Shown one piece after another: positions 1 through 5,466 of a DNA stretch of 11,852 nucleotides. Made by a program: the position numbers and the translations under genes. Numbering within the stretch: position 1 is the first letter of the stretch; the number at the start of each line of letters is the position of its first letter. A model generated the notes under the pieces. The model saw only the letters and a program-made list of their open reading frames with translations, did not search any database and was not told where the DNA came from. The DNA lies in contig JAEZAI010000094.1 of assembly GCA_023427825.1 (NCBI GenBank), forward strand, positions 1-11,852, read 5' to 3'. The stretch is from Actinomycetes bacterium. GTDB taxonomy: Bacteria > Actinomycetota > Acidimicrobiia > Acidimicrobiales > Microtrichaceae.

Positions 1-290
1 CCGCGCGGCGGGGGCGGGCCGCCGACGGCGCGATCGCGCCCGGCACCGCCTATCGGCTCGACCACCAGCTCCCGGCGGCGGACGACGACCGCACCGTCCT
101 CACCGTGACCGCCACCTACGAGCTGCCGCTCGGGCCGCTCGGACGGATGGCCTCGCGCCTCGGGGTGGAACGCCGGGTGGACGACGAGCTCCGAGCGGTG
201 GTGGCGGGGGTGGCCCGCGTCGCGGAGTCCCGGACGGGGTCGTGGGCGTCCAGCGAAGGACGCACGGCGGACCGGGGCCGAGGATCGTGA
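1..290 (+). CDS. SRPBCC-like (polyketide cyclase/START-fold) protein, C-terminal part
   Basis: Only the last ~95 codons are present; the start lies left of the window, and the first whole codon begins at base 3. The visible part has a beta-strand-like stretch (YRLDHQLPAADDDRTVLTVT), then ATYELPLGPLGRMASRLGVE, then an amphipathic helix (DDELRAVVAGVARVAES) and a polar tail. A strand, a 'PLGPLGR' turn and a long closing helix are typical of SRPBCC-fold proteins, which bind hydrophobic ligands in a cavity. That assignment rests on pattern alone, without the N-terminal half. The stop TGA (288-290) overlaps the GTG start of the next gene, so the two are probably co-transcribed and translationally coupled. 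The ligand is unknown. Confidence 0.6.
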   Translation, partial: ARRGRAADGAIAPGTAYRLDHQLPAADDDRTVLTVTATYELPLGPLGRMASRLGVERRVDDELRAVVAGVARVAESRTGSWASSEGRTADRGRGS

Positions 291-1108
291 CCACCGTCCT
301 GCTCACCGGCGCCAACTCGGGCCTGGGCACGGCGACGACGGCCGAGCTGCTGCGACGGGGCGCTGACGTGGTGACGACCGTGCGGGGCGACGAGGCGGAG
401 GACGAGCTGCGGCGCGGCCTGGCCGACGCCGGCGCCTCCACGCGGCACGGCCTCCACGTCGACCGCCTCGACGTGACCGACCCGGCGGCGTGCAGCGCCG
501 TCGTGGAGCGCCACCGCCCCGACGTCGTCGTCAACAACGCCGGCGCCGCGCTCCTGGGCGCCGTGGCGGACATCGACGACGACGAGGCGAGGGCGCAGCT
601 GGACGCCCTCGTGATCGGACCCATGCGGCTGGCCCGCCTCGCCGTGGCGTCGGGATCGTGCCGGCGGGTCGTGCAGGTGAGCTCGATGGTGGCGGACGGG
701 ATGGTGCCGTTCACCGGTTGGTACGCCGCGGCCAAGGCGGCGCTCGAAGCGGTCTCCGACGTGTGGCGGCTGGAGCTCGAGGCACGCGACGTGGAGGTCG
801 TCGTCGTCGAGTGCGGAGCGATCGACACCGGCGTCTGGCAGCACGCCGGCGAGCAGGTGACCGCCGGGAGCGACCCCTCCACCGCACCGGCACGACAGCG
901 TTGGAGCTCGTTGACCGAGCTGCTCGAGCCCCACTTCGCCGACCCCGCGGACGTGGGCCGCACGGTCGCCGCAGCAGCGCTGGACGAGCGGCCGGGAGCC
1001 CATCTGCGCACCGGGTTCGCGTCCTCGGTCCCCGCGTGGGCACGGCTCGTGCCCGAACCGCTCCGGCGCGCCGTCGTCACCCGATTGCTGGACCTCCGCC
1101 CCGCCTGA
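287..1108 (+). CDS. SDR family NAD(P)-dependent oxidoreductase
   Basis: A 273-residue short-chain dehydrogenase/reductase with a Rossmann fold that should use NAD(P)(H) on a hydroxyl/carbonyl substrate. Visible motifs: cofactor-binding TGANSGLG at residues 7-14, D62 in 'LDVTD', NNAG at 83-86, catalytic Ser at 132/133 (VQVSSMV) and Y146-x3-K150 (WYAAAKAAL). All classical catalytic positions are intact. The frame is open back to 242, but the GTG at 287 puts the first beta strand (VTTVLLTG) directly at the N-terminus, as usual for SDRs, and gives a GTGA overlap with the preceding stop. A weak GGGG/GAGG lies upstream. The C-terminal region (HLRTGFASSVPAWARLVPEPLRRAVVTRLLDL) resembles SDRs acting on hydrophobic substrates, but the substrate is not identifiable. 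Confidence 0.9.
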   Translation: MTTVLLTGANSGLGTATTAELLRRGADVVTTVRGDEAEDELRRGLADAGASTRHGLHVDRLDVTDPAACSAVVERHRPDVVVNNAGAALLGAVADIDDDEARAQLDALVIGPMRLARLAVASGSCRRVVQVSSMVADGMVPFTGWYAAAKAALEAVSDVWRLELEARDVEVVVVECGAIDTGVWQHAGEQVTAGSDPSTAPARQRWSSLTELLEPHFADPADVGRTVAAAALDERPGAHLRTGFASSVPAWARLVPEPLRRAVVTRLLDLRPA

Positions 1109-1126
1109 TCGTCCACCGACCACCGG

Positions 1127-1132
1127 TAGCGT
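1127..1132 (+). promoter_or_regulatory. Putative -10 box (TAGCGT) of a leaderless promoter for the DUF1697 gene
   Basis: TAGCGT matches the actinobacterial -10 pattern TANNNT. It ends 7 bases before the GTG at 1140, so transcription would begin at or next to that codon, giving a leaderless mRNA. No good -35 box is visible. The placement supports 1140 as the start rather than 1131, whose codon overlaps the box. Confidence 0.45.
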
Positions 1133-1139
1133 GCGCGGC

Positions 1140-1670
1140 GTGCAGCACGTCGCGCTCCTGCGCGGGATCGGACCCGGGAACCCCAAGTTGCGCAACGCCG
1201 CGATGGTGGACGTGCTGAGGAGCGCCGGCCTCGATGACGTCCGAGCCGTCATCTCGAGCGGCAACTACACGTTCCGGTCGGACGGGCCGAGCGGTCGGCA
1301 GCTCGAGGACCTCGTCGAGGCCGCCGTGGCGGAGCACCTGCGCGCTCCGCGCGCGGCCGTGGTCCGCAATCGGCGCCAGATCGAGGGGCTCACCCGGTCG
1401 GACGTCTTCGACGACGAGGACGACGGCCCGACCGCCCGCTGCAACCTGACGTTCCTGAAGCACCGGGCCCGGACCGTCCCGGACCTCCCGATCGTGGGAG
1501 ACGGGTACCGGATCATCGCCGTGCGGCGACAGGCCGTGTTCTCCGTCGTCGACACGAGCCGAGCGACCACTCCCGCGGTCATGACCGCGCTGGAGCGGAC
1601 CTTCGGCAAGGAGATCACCACCAGAACGTGGCGGACGGTGCACCGGATCGCACGCGCCTTCGACGATTGA
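1140..1670 (+). CDS. DUF1697 family protein
   Basis: A 176-residue protein matching the DUF1697 pattern: N-terminal 'VQHVALLRGIGPGNPKLRNA', then 'MVDVLRSAGLDDVRAVISSGNYTF' and, further on, 'CNLTFLKH'. Relatives usually begin with a variant of M-x-YVALLRGINVGG and contain a conserved S/QSGN-V-F segment; both are recognisable, and the length (~175-180) is normal. The usual 'INVGG' reads 'IGPGN' here. The family has no established biochemical function. The GTG at 1140 is preferred over the in-frame GTG at 1131 because the family's first strand follows immediately and a TANNNT box precedes it at leaderless spacing. The gene stands alone, 31 bases after the SDR stop, and is followed by hairpins. 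Confidence 0.85.
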   Translation: MQHVALLRGIGPGNPKLRNAAMVDVLRSAGLDDVRAVISSGNYTFRSDGPSGRQLEDLVEAAVAEHLRAPRAAVVRNRRQIEGLTRSDVFDDEDDGPTARCNLTFLKHRARTVPDLPIVGDGYRIIAVRRQAVFSVVDTSRATTPAVMTALERTFGKEITTRTWRTVHRIARAFDD

Positions 1671-1683
1671 CGGTGACGATCAG

Positions 1684-1721
1684 CGCCGGCCCGGGTCCGC
1701 CGGCGTGACGGCGACGCCGTC
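1684..1721 (+). terminator. Tandem GC hairpins after the DUF1697 gene
   Basis: Two adjacent inverted repeats begin 13 bases after the stop. The first has CGCCGGC (1684-1690) pairing with GCCGGCG (1699-1705) across an 8-base loop. The second has GACGGC (1707-1712) pairing with GCCGTC (1716-1721) across 3 bases. There is no T-run, as is common for terminators in high-GC actinobacteria. The role is inferred from position. Confidence 0.4.
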
Positions 1722-1749
1722 GCGCCGTCTGTCCGACCGCAGCGGATCG

Positions 1750-1764
1750 GACCGGTGACCGGTC
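1750..1764. promoter_or_regulatory. Inverted repeat GACCGGT-g-ACCGGTC upstream of the methyltransferase
   Basis: A perfect 7-bp inverted repeat with one central base, ending 19 bases before the putative -10 box at 1784, so it overlaps where a -35 element would lie. The same ACCGGTC core recurs twice just after the gene (2453-2473). It could be an operator or chance symmetry in a GC-rich gap; no regulator gene is adjacent. Confidence 0.25.
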
Positions 1765-1783
1765 GTCGTTCCGTCGACCTCGG

Positions 1784-1789
1784 TACCTT
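1784..1789 (+). promoter_or_regulatory. Putative -10 box (TACCTT) of a leaderless promoter for the methyltransferase
   Basis: TACCTT fits TANNNT. The ATG at 1801 begins 12 bases after the box begins to close (11 intervening bases), and a GTG lies at 1798. No Shine-Dalgarno sequence precedes the start, consistent with a leaderless transcript starting at about 1796-1801. Confidence 0.45.
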
Positions 1790-1800
1790 CGGCACCCGTG

Positions 1801-2442
1801 ATGGACCACCGACACGACCACCCGCACGACAAGCACGGCGACGGCGACTTCGACCGGATGGCCACGACGTGGGACGACGACCCCGCCAAGGTGGAACGGG
1901 CCCGCGTCGTCGCCGAGCTGCTCACCGAGCAGCTGCGGCCCACCACGTCGACCAGCGTCTTCGAGTACGGGGCGGGCTCGGGACTCGTGGCCCAGCACCT
2001 GGCCCCGCACGTCGGACCGATCACCGTGTCGGACCCCTCCGCGGGCATGCGCGCCGCCATGTCCGCCAAGGTCGAGGCCGCCACGTTGCCGGCGTCCACG
2101 CCGGTCTGGTCGACCGACCTCGACGTCGACCCTCCGCCGGAGGCCCGGTTCGACCTGGTCGTCACGGTCCAGGTGCTGCACCACGTGCGGGACCTCGACC
2201 GGGTGCTCGCTGGTCTGGCGGCGCTGACGGCACCTGGCGGCCATCTGGCCATCTGCGACCTGGAGCGCGAGGACGGGTCCTTCCACGGCGACGGGTTCGG
2301 AGGCCACCACGGCTTCGACCGTGACGACCTCGCGTCCCGCATCCGGGCCGCCGGCCTCGAGCAGGTCTCGTTCCAGCACGCCTACGACCTGCGCAAGAAC
2401 GACCACGACTACCCGCTCTTCCTGGCGATCGCGTCCCGCTGA
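1801..2442 (+). CDS. Class I SAM-dependent methyltransferase with a His/Asp-rich N-terminus
   Basis: A 213-residue Rossmann-fold methyltransferase that should transfer a methyl group from S-adenosylmethionine; the acceptor is unknown. SAM-binding motif I is FEYGAGSG (residues 54-61), motif II is ITVSDPS (~74-80), and motif IV is the strand-helix FDLVVTVQVLHHVRDLDRVL, a typical Methyltransf_11/25 arrangement. A strand like 'GGHLAICDLEREDGSFH' follows, then a C-terminal 'YPLFLAIASR'. The first ~15 residues (MDHRHDHPHDKHGDG) contain five histidines alternating with Asp/Lys/Pro, as in metal-binding tails, and a second His cluster (FGGHHGF) lies near residue 165. The ATG at 1801 is chosen; a GTG at 1798 would add one residue. 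The gene is convergent with the flavin oxidoreductase. Confidence 0.85.
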   Translation: MDHRHDHPHDKHGDGDFDRMATTWDDDPAKVERARVVAELLTEQLRPTTSTSVFEYGAGSGLVAQHLAPHVGPITVSDPSAGMRAAMSAKVEAATLPASTPVWSTDLDVDPPPEARFDLVVTVQVLHHVRDLDRVLAGLAALTAPGGHLAICDLEREDGSFHGDGFGGHHGFDRDDLASRIRAAGLEQVSFQHAYDLRKNDHDYPLFLAIASR

Positions 2443-2443
2443 G

Positions 2444-2474
2444 CCCCGCCGGGGACCGGTCCGGGACCGGTCCG
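2444..2474. terminator. Hairpin and duplicated palindrome between convergent genes
   Basis: CCCC-GCC-GGGG (2444-2454) is followed by two head-to-tail copies of an 11-base unit, GGACCGGTCCG (2453-2463 and 2464-2474). Each unit contains the 10-bp palindrome GGACCGGTCC, and the copies can also pair with each other. The position between the stops of convergent genes (2442 and 2477) suggests a bidirectional transcription terminator; there is no T-run. Confidence 0.4.
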
Positions 2475-2476
2475 GG

Positions 2477-3688
2477 TCAGCCCACCGGCACGTGATCCGG
2501 CGTGGGGACGAGGACGCAGCGGGTGCCGGAGTAGATCGTCGGCATGCACTTGTTGCAGTGAACGCACAGCCCGGAGGACTGGGCGGACCGCTCGAACCGG
2601 TTCACCAGGTCCGGTTCGCGGAGCAGCGCCCGTGCCATGGCCACGAACTCGAAGCCCTCGTCGGTCACGGCTGTGTTCACCGTGGCGAGCTCGTTGATGC
2701 CACCGAGGAGGATGAGGGGGATGTCGAGCTCGCGGCGGAACTGCCGCGCGAACGGCAGGAAGAACGCCTCCTCGAACGGCAGCTCGGGGAAGATCCGCCG
2801 GCCGTAGAGCCGCACGCCGAGGCCGATGAGCGGACCCTGGGCCTCGGCGAACTCCCGCAGGGGGACGTCGCCGCGGAAGTAGTACATCCCGTTGAGGAGC
2901 GAGCTGCCCCCGGTGAGCTCGATCGCGTCGAGCGTGCCGTCGGCCTCGAACAGCTTGGCGAACTCCAGGCTCTCCTCGAGCCACAGGCCCCGCTCCACGC
3001 CGTCGGCCATGTTGAGCTTGGCGAGGACGGCCACGCGACCGTCCGCGACGTCGCGCACCGCCTCCACGACGCGCCGGGGGAAGCGTGACCGGTTCTCGAT
3101 GCTGCCGCCGAGCTCGTCACGTCGACGGTTCAGGTTGGGGCTGAGGAACGAGCTCAGCAGGTAGTTGTGGCCGACGTGGACCTCGAGGGCGTCGAAGCCG
3201 GCCTCGATCGCCACCTCGGCGGCGCGCTCGAAGTCGGCGACGACCTCGTCCAGCTGCGCGCGCGTCGCGCCCCGCACCAGCCCCTTCGCCGGCGCGCTGA
3301 AGCGGGTCGACGGCGCCAGGCTCGGGTTCCGCTTGCTGTGGGCCTGCGCCACCAGTCCGGCGTGGCCGAGCTGTGCGCTGATCTTCGCTCCCTCGGCGTG
3401 CACCGCGTCGGTCAGGCGCCTCAGGTCGGGGACGAGCTCGCGGCTCATCACCATGGTGTCGCTGGACACGCGCCCACCTCTGGACACGGCGCAGTAGGCC
3501 ACGGTCGACAGCGCGGCGCCGCCGCGGGCCACGCGGACGTGGAAGTCGATGAGCTCCTGGCTGACCGCACCGCGAGGCATCACGCCCTCGAACGTGGCGG
3601 CCTTGACGATCCGGTTCCGCAGCGTGATCGGTCCGAGCTGCGCCGTCTCGAACGGCACGCGCCGCGTCGATCCCTCACCCTCGTGCAT
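2477..3688 (-). CDS. NADH:flavin oxidoreductase (Old Yellow Enzyme family) with a C-terminal cysteine cluster
   Basis: A 403-residue FMN TIM-barrel protein of the OYE/2,4-dienoyl-CoA-reductase-like family, expected to reduce an activated C=C bond or similar substrate with NAD(P)H. Visible: N-terminal LGPITLRNRIVKAATFEG (18-35); QLGHAG (106-111); active-site-like HVGHNYLL (171-178); then FLSPNLNRRRDELGG (181-195) with SIENRSRF; FMN-phosphate region LLGGI (327-331) and MARALLREPDL (351-361). The C-terminus has C375-x2-C378-x2-C381-x9-C391 within CVHCNKCMPTIYSGTRC, resembling the 4Fe-4S ligands of FadH-type enzymes, but the NAD(P)/FAD domain of those ~670-residue proteins is absent. The ATG at 3688 lies inside the upstream TetR gene (14-base overlap) with GGAGGAGG six bases before it. 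Probably controlled by that TetR; the substrate is unknown. Confidence 0.9.
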   Translation of the reverse strand: MHEGEGSTRRVPFETAQLGPITLRNRIVKAATFEGVMPRGAVSQELIDFHVRVARGGAALSTVAYCAVSRGGRVSSDTMVMSRELVPDLRRLTDAVHAEGAKISAQLGHAGLVAQAHSKRNPSLAPSTRFSAPAKGLVRGATRAQLDEVVADFERAAEVAIEAGFDALEVHVGHNYLLSSFLSPNLNRRRDELGGSIENRSRFPRRVVEAVRDVADGRVAVLAKLNMADGVERGLWLEESLEFAKLFEADGTLDAIELTGGSSLLNGMYYFRGDVPLREFAEAQGPLIGLGVRLYGRRIFPELPFEEAFFLPFARQFRRELDIPLILLGGINELATVNTAVTDEGFEFVAMARALLREPDLVNRFERSAQSSGLCVHCNKCMPTIYSGTRCVLVPTPDHVPVG

Positions 3689-4370
3689 CTTCGGCCTCCT
3701 CCGGTGTCGTGCGACCCTGGTCGCGGGTCGTCCTGCGGTCGATCTGGGCGGCGATCCCGTCGAGCAGCACGTCGAGCTCGAACGGGAACGAGTCGGGCGA
3801 CCCTCCCTCGGAGAGGTCGCGCTGCACGCGGTCGAGGGCTCGGTAGCGCTCGGTCGGGCCGTCGTCGACGAGCTCCCGCGTCGGGTCCAGGAACCCGACG
3901 AAGCTCGGTCGGTCGGGACTGCCGGTCGTGGCCGCCGCTCGGACGACGAGCCAGAGCGCGTGGGCCGCCTCGACCGGCGTGAGCCCGGCGTCGATGAGCA
4001 GCCGCAGGCCCGACTCCCCCACGCCGATCTGCATCGGCCGCCGGTCCCCGGTCCCGAGCAGCGCGGCGGTGGAACCCCCGAGCTCGGTCCGGATGACCTC
4101 GGCGAAGTCGCTCAACCACTCCGCCCAGTCCCGGGTGGTGGTCATCCGACGCTCGACGTCACCGCGCTTGCGCTCGGCCACGAGCCGGGCGACCTCGTCC
4201 AGCCCGTCGACGTGCCGGTACAGCGCGCCGGGCGACACCTCCAGCTCGGCCGCCAACGACTGGATGGTCAGCCCGTCCAGCCCGAGCGTGGCCGCCACCT
4301 CGATGATCCGCTCTCGGGTCACCTTGTTCGGCCGCCCCCGCCGCGTCGCCACCCCGTCGGCCGTCGCCAT
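3675..4370 (-). CDS. TetR/AcrR family transcriptional regulator
   Basis: A 231-residue protein with a TetR N-terminal DNA-binding domain: RRGRPNKVTRERIIEVAATLG (helix 1), LTIQSLAAELEVSPGALYRHVDG (helix-turn-helix, ~34-56) and a basic helix 4 (ARLVAERKRG). 'GALYRHV' is the usual recognition-helix signature. The remainder is helical, as expected for a ligand-binding/dimerisation domain; residues 185-200 are Ser/Pro-rich. It is the promoter-proximal gene of a two-gene unit with the flavin oxidoreductase, whose start lies within its last 14 bases. A -10 box at leaderless spacing and an inverted repeat (4386-4397) precede it, suggesting autoregulation. The ligand is not inferable. Confidence 0.92.
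   Translation of the reverse strand: MATADGVATRRGRPNKVTRERIIEVAATLGLDGLTIQSLAAELEVSPGALYRHVDGLDEVARLVAERKRGDVERRMTTTRDWAEWLSDFAEVIRTELGGSTAALLGTGDRRPMQIGVGESGLRLLIDAGLTPVEAAHALWLVVRAAATTGSPDRPSFVGFLDPTRELVDDGPTERYRALDRVQRDLSEGGSPDSFPFELDVLLDGIAAQIDRRTTRDQGRTTPEEAEDARG
3695..3702 (-). promoter_or_regulatory. Ribosome binding site GGAGGAGG inside the tetR gene
   Basis: On the minus strand GGAGGAGG lies six bases before the ATG at 3688 and within codons of the TetR gene (its PEE). It fixes the oxidoreductase start and allows independent or coupled reinitiation at the overlap. Confidence 0.7.
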
Positions 4371-4376
4371 GCCGCC

Positions 4377-4382
4377 AGATTA
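4377..4382 (-). promoter_or_regulatory. Putative -10 box (TAATCT) of the tetR-oxidoreductase unit
   Basis: On the minus strand TAATCT is followed by six bases (GGCGGC) and then the ATG at 4370, the spacing expected of a leaderless transcript. The surrounding ~30 bases are markedly AT-richer than the rest of the window. No clear -35; GGATTG (4400-4405) is 17 bases upstream but a poor match. Confidence 0.55.
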
Positions 4383-4385
4383 TGC

Positions 4386-4397
4386 GAATCGTGATTC
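4386..4397. promoter_or_regulatory. Putative TetR operator GAATC-gt-GATTC
   Basis: A perfect 5-bp inverted repeat with a 2-base centre, three bases upstream of the -10 box and so between -35 and -10 of the tetR promoter. A repressor bound here would block RNA polymerase. The arms are short for a TetR site, so it may be the core of a longer imperfect operator. Confidence 0.45.
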
Positions 4398-4464
4398 ACC
4401 AATCCAGGGTCGCGAGCGGACGAGCCGCGCCCGCCGTCCGGGAGCCCGCCAGGCCCGGAGCTCA

Positions 4465-4480
4465 GCCGGCCCTCGCCGGC
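4465..4480 (-). terminator. Hairpin after the second SDR gene
   Basis: GCCGGC (4465-4470) and GCCGGC (4475-4480), self-complementary 6-bp arms with a 4-base loop, begin 3 bases after the SDR stop codon. A possible intrinsic terminator without a T-run. Confidence 0.35.
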
Positions 4481-4483
4481 GGC

Positions 4484-5254
4484 TCACAGCGCGAACGTGT
4501 AGCCGCCGTTGAGCGGCAGCGTCTGGCCGGTGATCCACGCAGCGTGGTCGCTCGCCAGGAACACGACGAGTGCGCCGGCCTCGTCGGGATCGCCCGGGCG
4601 CCGGATGGCGTAGCCCCGCAGCACCTGTCGGGCCAGGTCGCTCCCCGGATCGGACCACAGGGGTTCGGTCGCCGAGGTTCGCATGGTGCCGAGGGAGATG
4701 TTGTTGGCCGTGATCCCGAACCGGCCGTTCTCCCGCGCCAGCGCTCTGGTCAGACCGGCGGCCCCCGCCTTGGCGGCGCTGTAGGCCGCGTTGCCGGGGT
4801 CACCGTGCCGGCCGGCGTCGGAGACGATCGTGATGAGCCGTCCCCAGCCCACGCTCACCATCCGGGGGAGCACCGCCCGGCAGCAGTGGAGCGGCCCGTA
4901 CAGGTTGACCCGGAGGAACGGTTCCCAGTCCGCCGGGTCCGACTCGGAGAACGGTCCCCGCTCGCCGAAGCCGGCGACCCCTGCGTTGCCCGCGTTGTTC
5001 ACGAGCACGTCGACGTGTCCCGAGCGGGCGACAGCGGCGTCGACGGCGTGCGGATCGGTCACATCGAAGACCGCGGCGGACACGTCGCCGCCCGCGACGG
5101 CGAGCTGCTCGACCGCTGCGTCGGCCCGGTCCGCGTCGAGGTCGTTCACCAGGACGGTCGCGCCCGAGGCTGCGAGCGCCGCGGCGATCGCCAGTCCCAC
5201 TCCCTGTCCGGCGCCGGTGACGAGGGCACGCCGGCCGCTGAGGTCGAGCTCCAT
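4484..5254 (-). CDS. SDR family oxidoreductase (classical type)
   Basis: A 256-residue classical short-chain dehydrogenase/reductase. Motifs: LVTGAGQGVG (TGxxxGxG at 13-20), D38 in VNDLD at the end of strand 2 (acidic, favouring NAD over NADP in known SDRs), NNAG at 86-89, N117, catalytic S145 and Y158-x3-K162 (YSAAKAG). The C-terminal WITGQTLPLNGGYTF is the standard ending of FabG-like members. The tetrad is intact, so it is probably active on an unidentified alcohol/ketone. The ATG at 5254 starts MELDLSGRRALVTG, the normal distance to the glycine motif; the open frame extends to 5473 but that part is low-complexity Arg-rich and would overlap the divergent ligase gene. A weak GGAT precedes the start. 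Confidence 0.9.
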   Translation of the reverse strand: MELDLSGRRALVTGAGQGVGLAIAAALAASGATVLVNDLDADRADAAVEQLAVAGGDVSAAVFDVTDPHAVDAAVARSGHVDVLVNNAGNAGVAGFGERGPFSESDPADWEPFLRVNLYGPLHCCRAVLPRMVSVGWGRLITIVSDAGRHGDPGNAAYSAAKAGAAGLTRALARENGRFGITANNISLGTMRTSATEPLWSDPGSDLARQVLRGYAIRRPGDPDEAGALVVFLASDHAAWITGQTLPLNGGYTFAL

Positions 5255-5377
5255 CACGGTGCATCCATCACGACGCTGCGAGCTTCCGGTCCGGACGCCG
5301 GGCGTACCAGCGATCCGGCGCCGCACGTCTCGCCAGGTGGGACCCGCGCTGACGGGTCGGACGGGTGTGTCCGCGCC

Positions 5378-5391
5378 GCGCCGATCGGCGC
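5378..5391. promoter_or_regulatory. 14-bp palindrome in the divergent SDR/ligase intergenic region
   Basis: GCGCCGATCGGCGC is a perfect palindrome in the 212-bp gap between divergent genes, ~75 bases upstream of the ligase gene and ~125 from the SDR. It could be a regulator site; at this GC content chance symmetry is also plausible. I see nothing else in this gap except a strong RBS at its right edge and no convincing -10 box in either direction. Confidence 0.25.
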
Positions 5392-5456
5392 CCGAGCGAC
5401 GCGACCGGGCTCGGTGCGGGTAGAGGCACCGCACGCGGCCCATCCGGGTCCGTCGC

Positions 5457-5461
5457 GGAGG
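5457..5461 (+). promoter_or_regulatory. Ribosome binding site GGAGG of the ligase gene
   Basis: GGAGG ends five bases before the ATG at 5467. It distinguishes this start from an out-of-frame ATG at 5463 and from the long in-frame upstream extension. Confidence 0.65.
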
Positions 5462-5466
5462 CATGG

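Noticed and set aside
116..1264. Long minus-strand frame of 382 codons opposite the SDR and DUF1697 genes
   Set aside because: Its product is low-complexity Arg/Pro/Gly-rich with no domain motif, while the plus strand here shows intact SDR and DUF1697 motifs. It is an antisense artefact of high GC content.
2321..3982. Plus-strand frames (2321-3088 and 3167-3982) opposite the oxidoreductase and TetR
   Set aside because: They lie antisense to the clear OYE and TetR coding motifs and show repetitive Glu/Leu/Arg composition.
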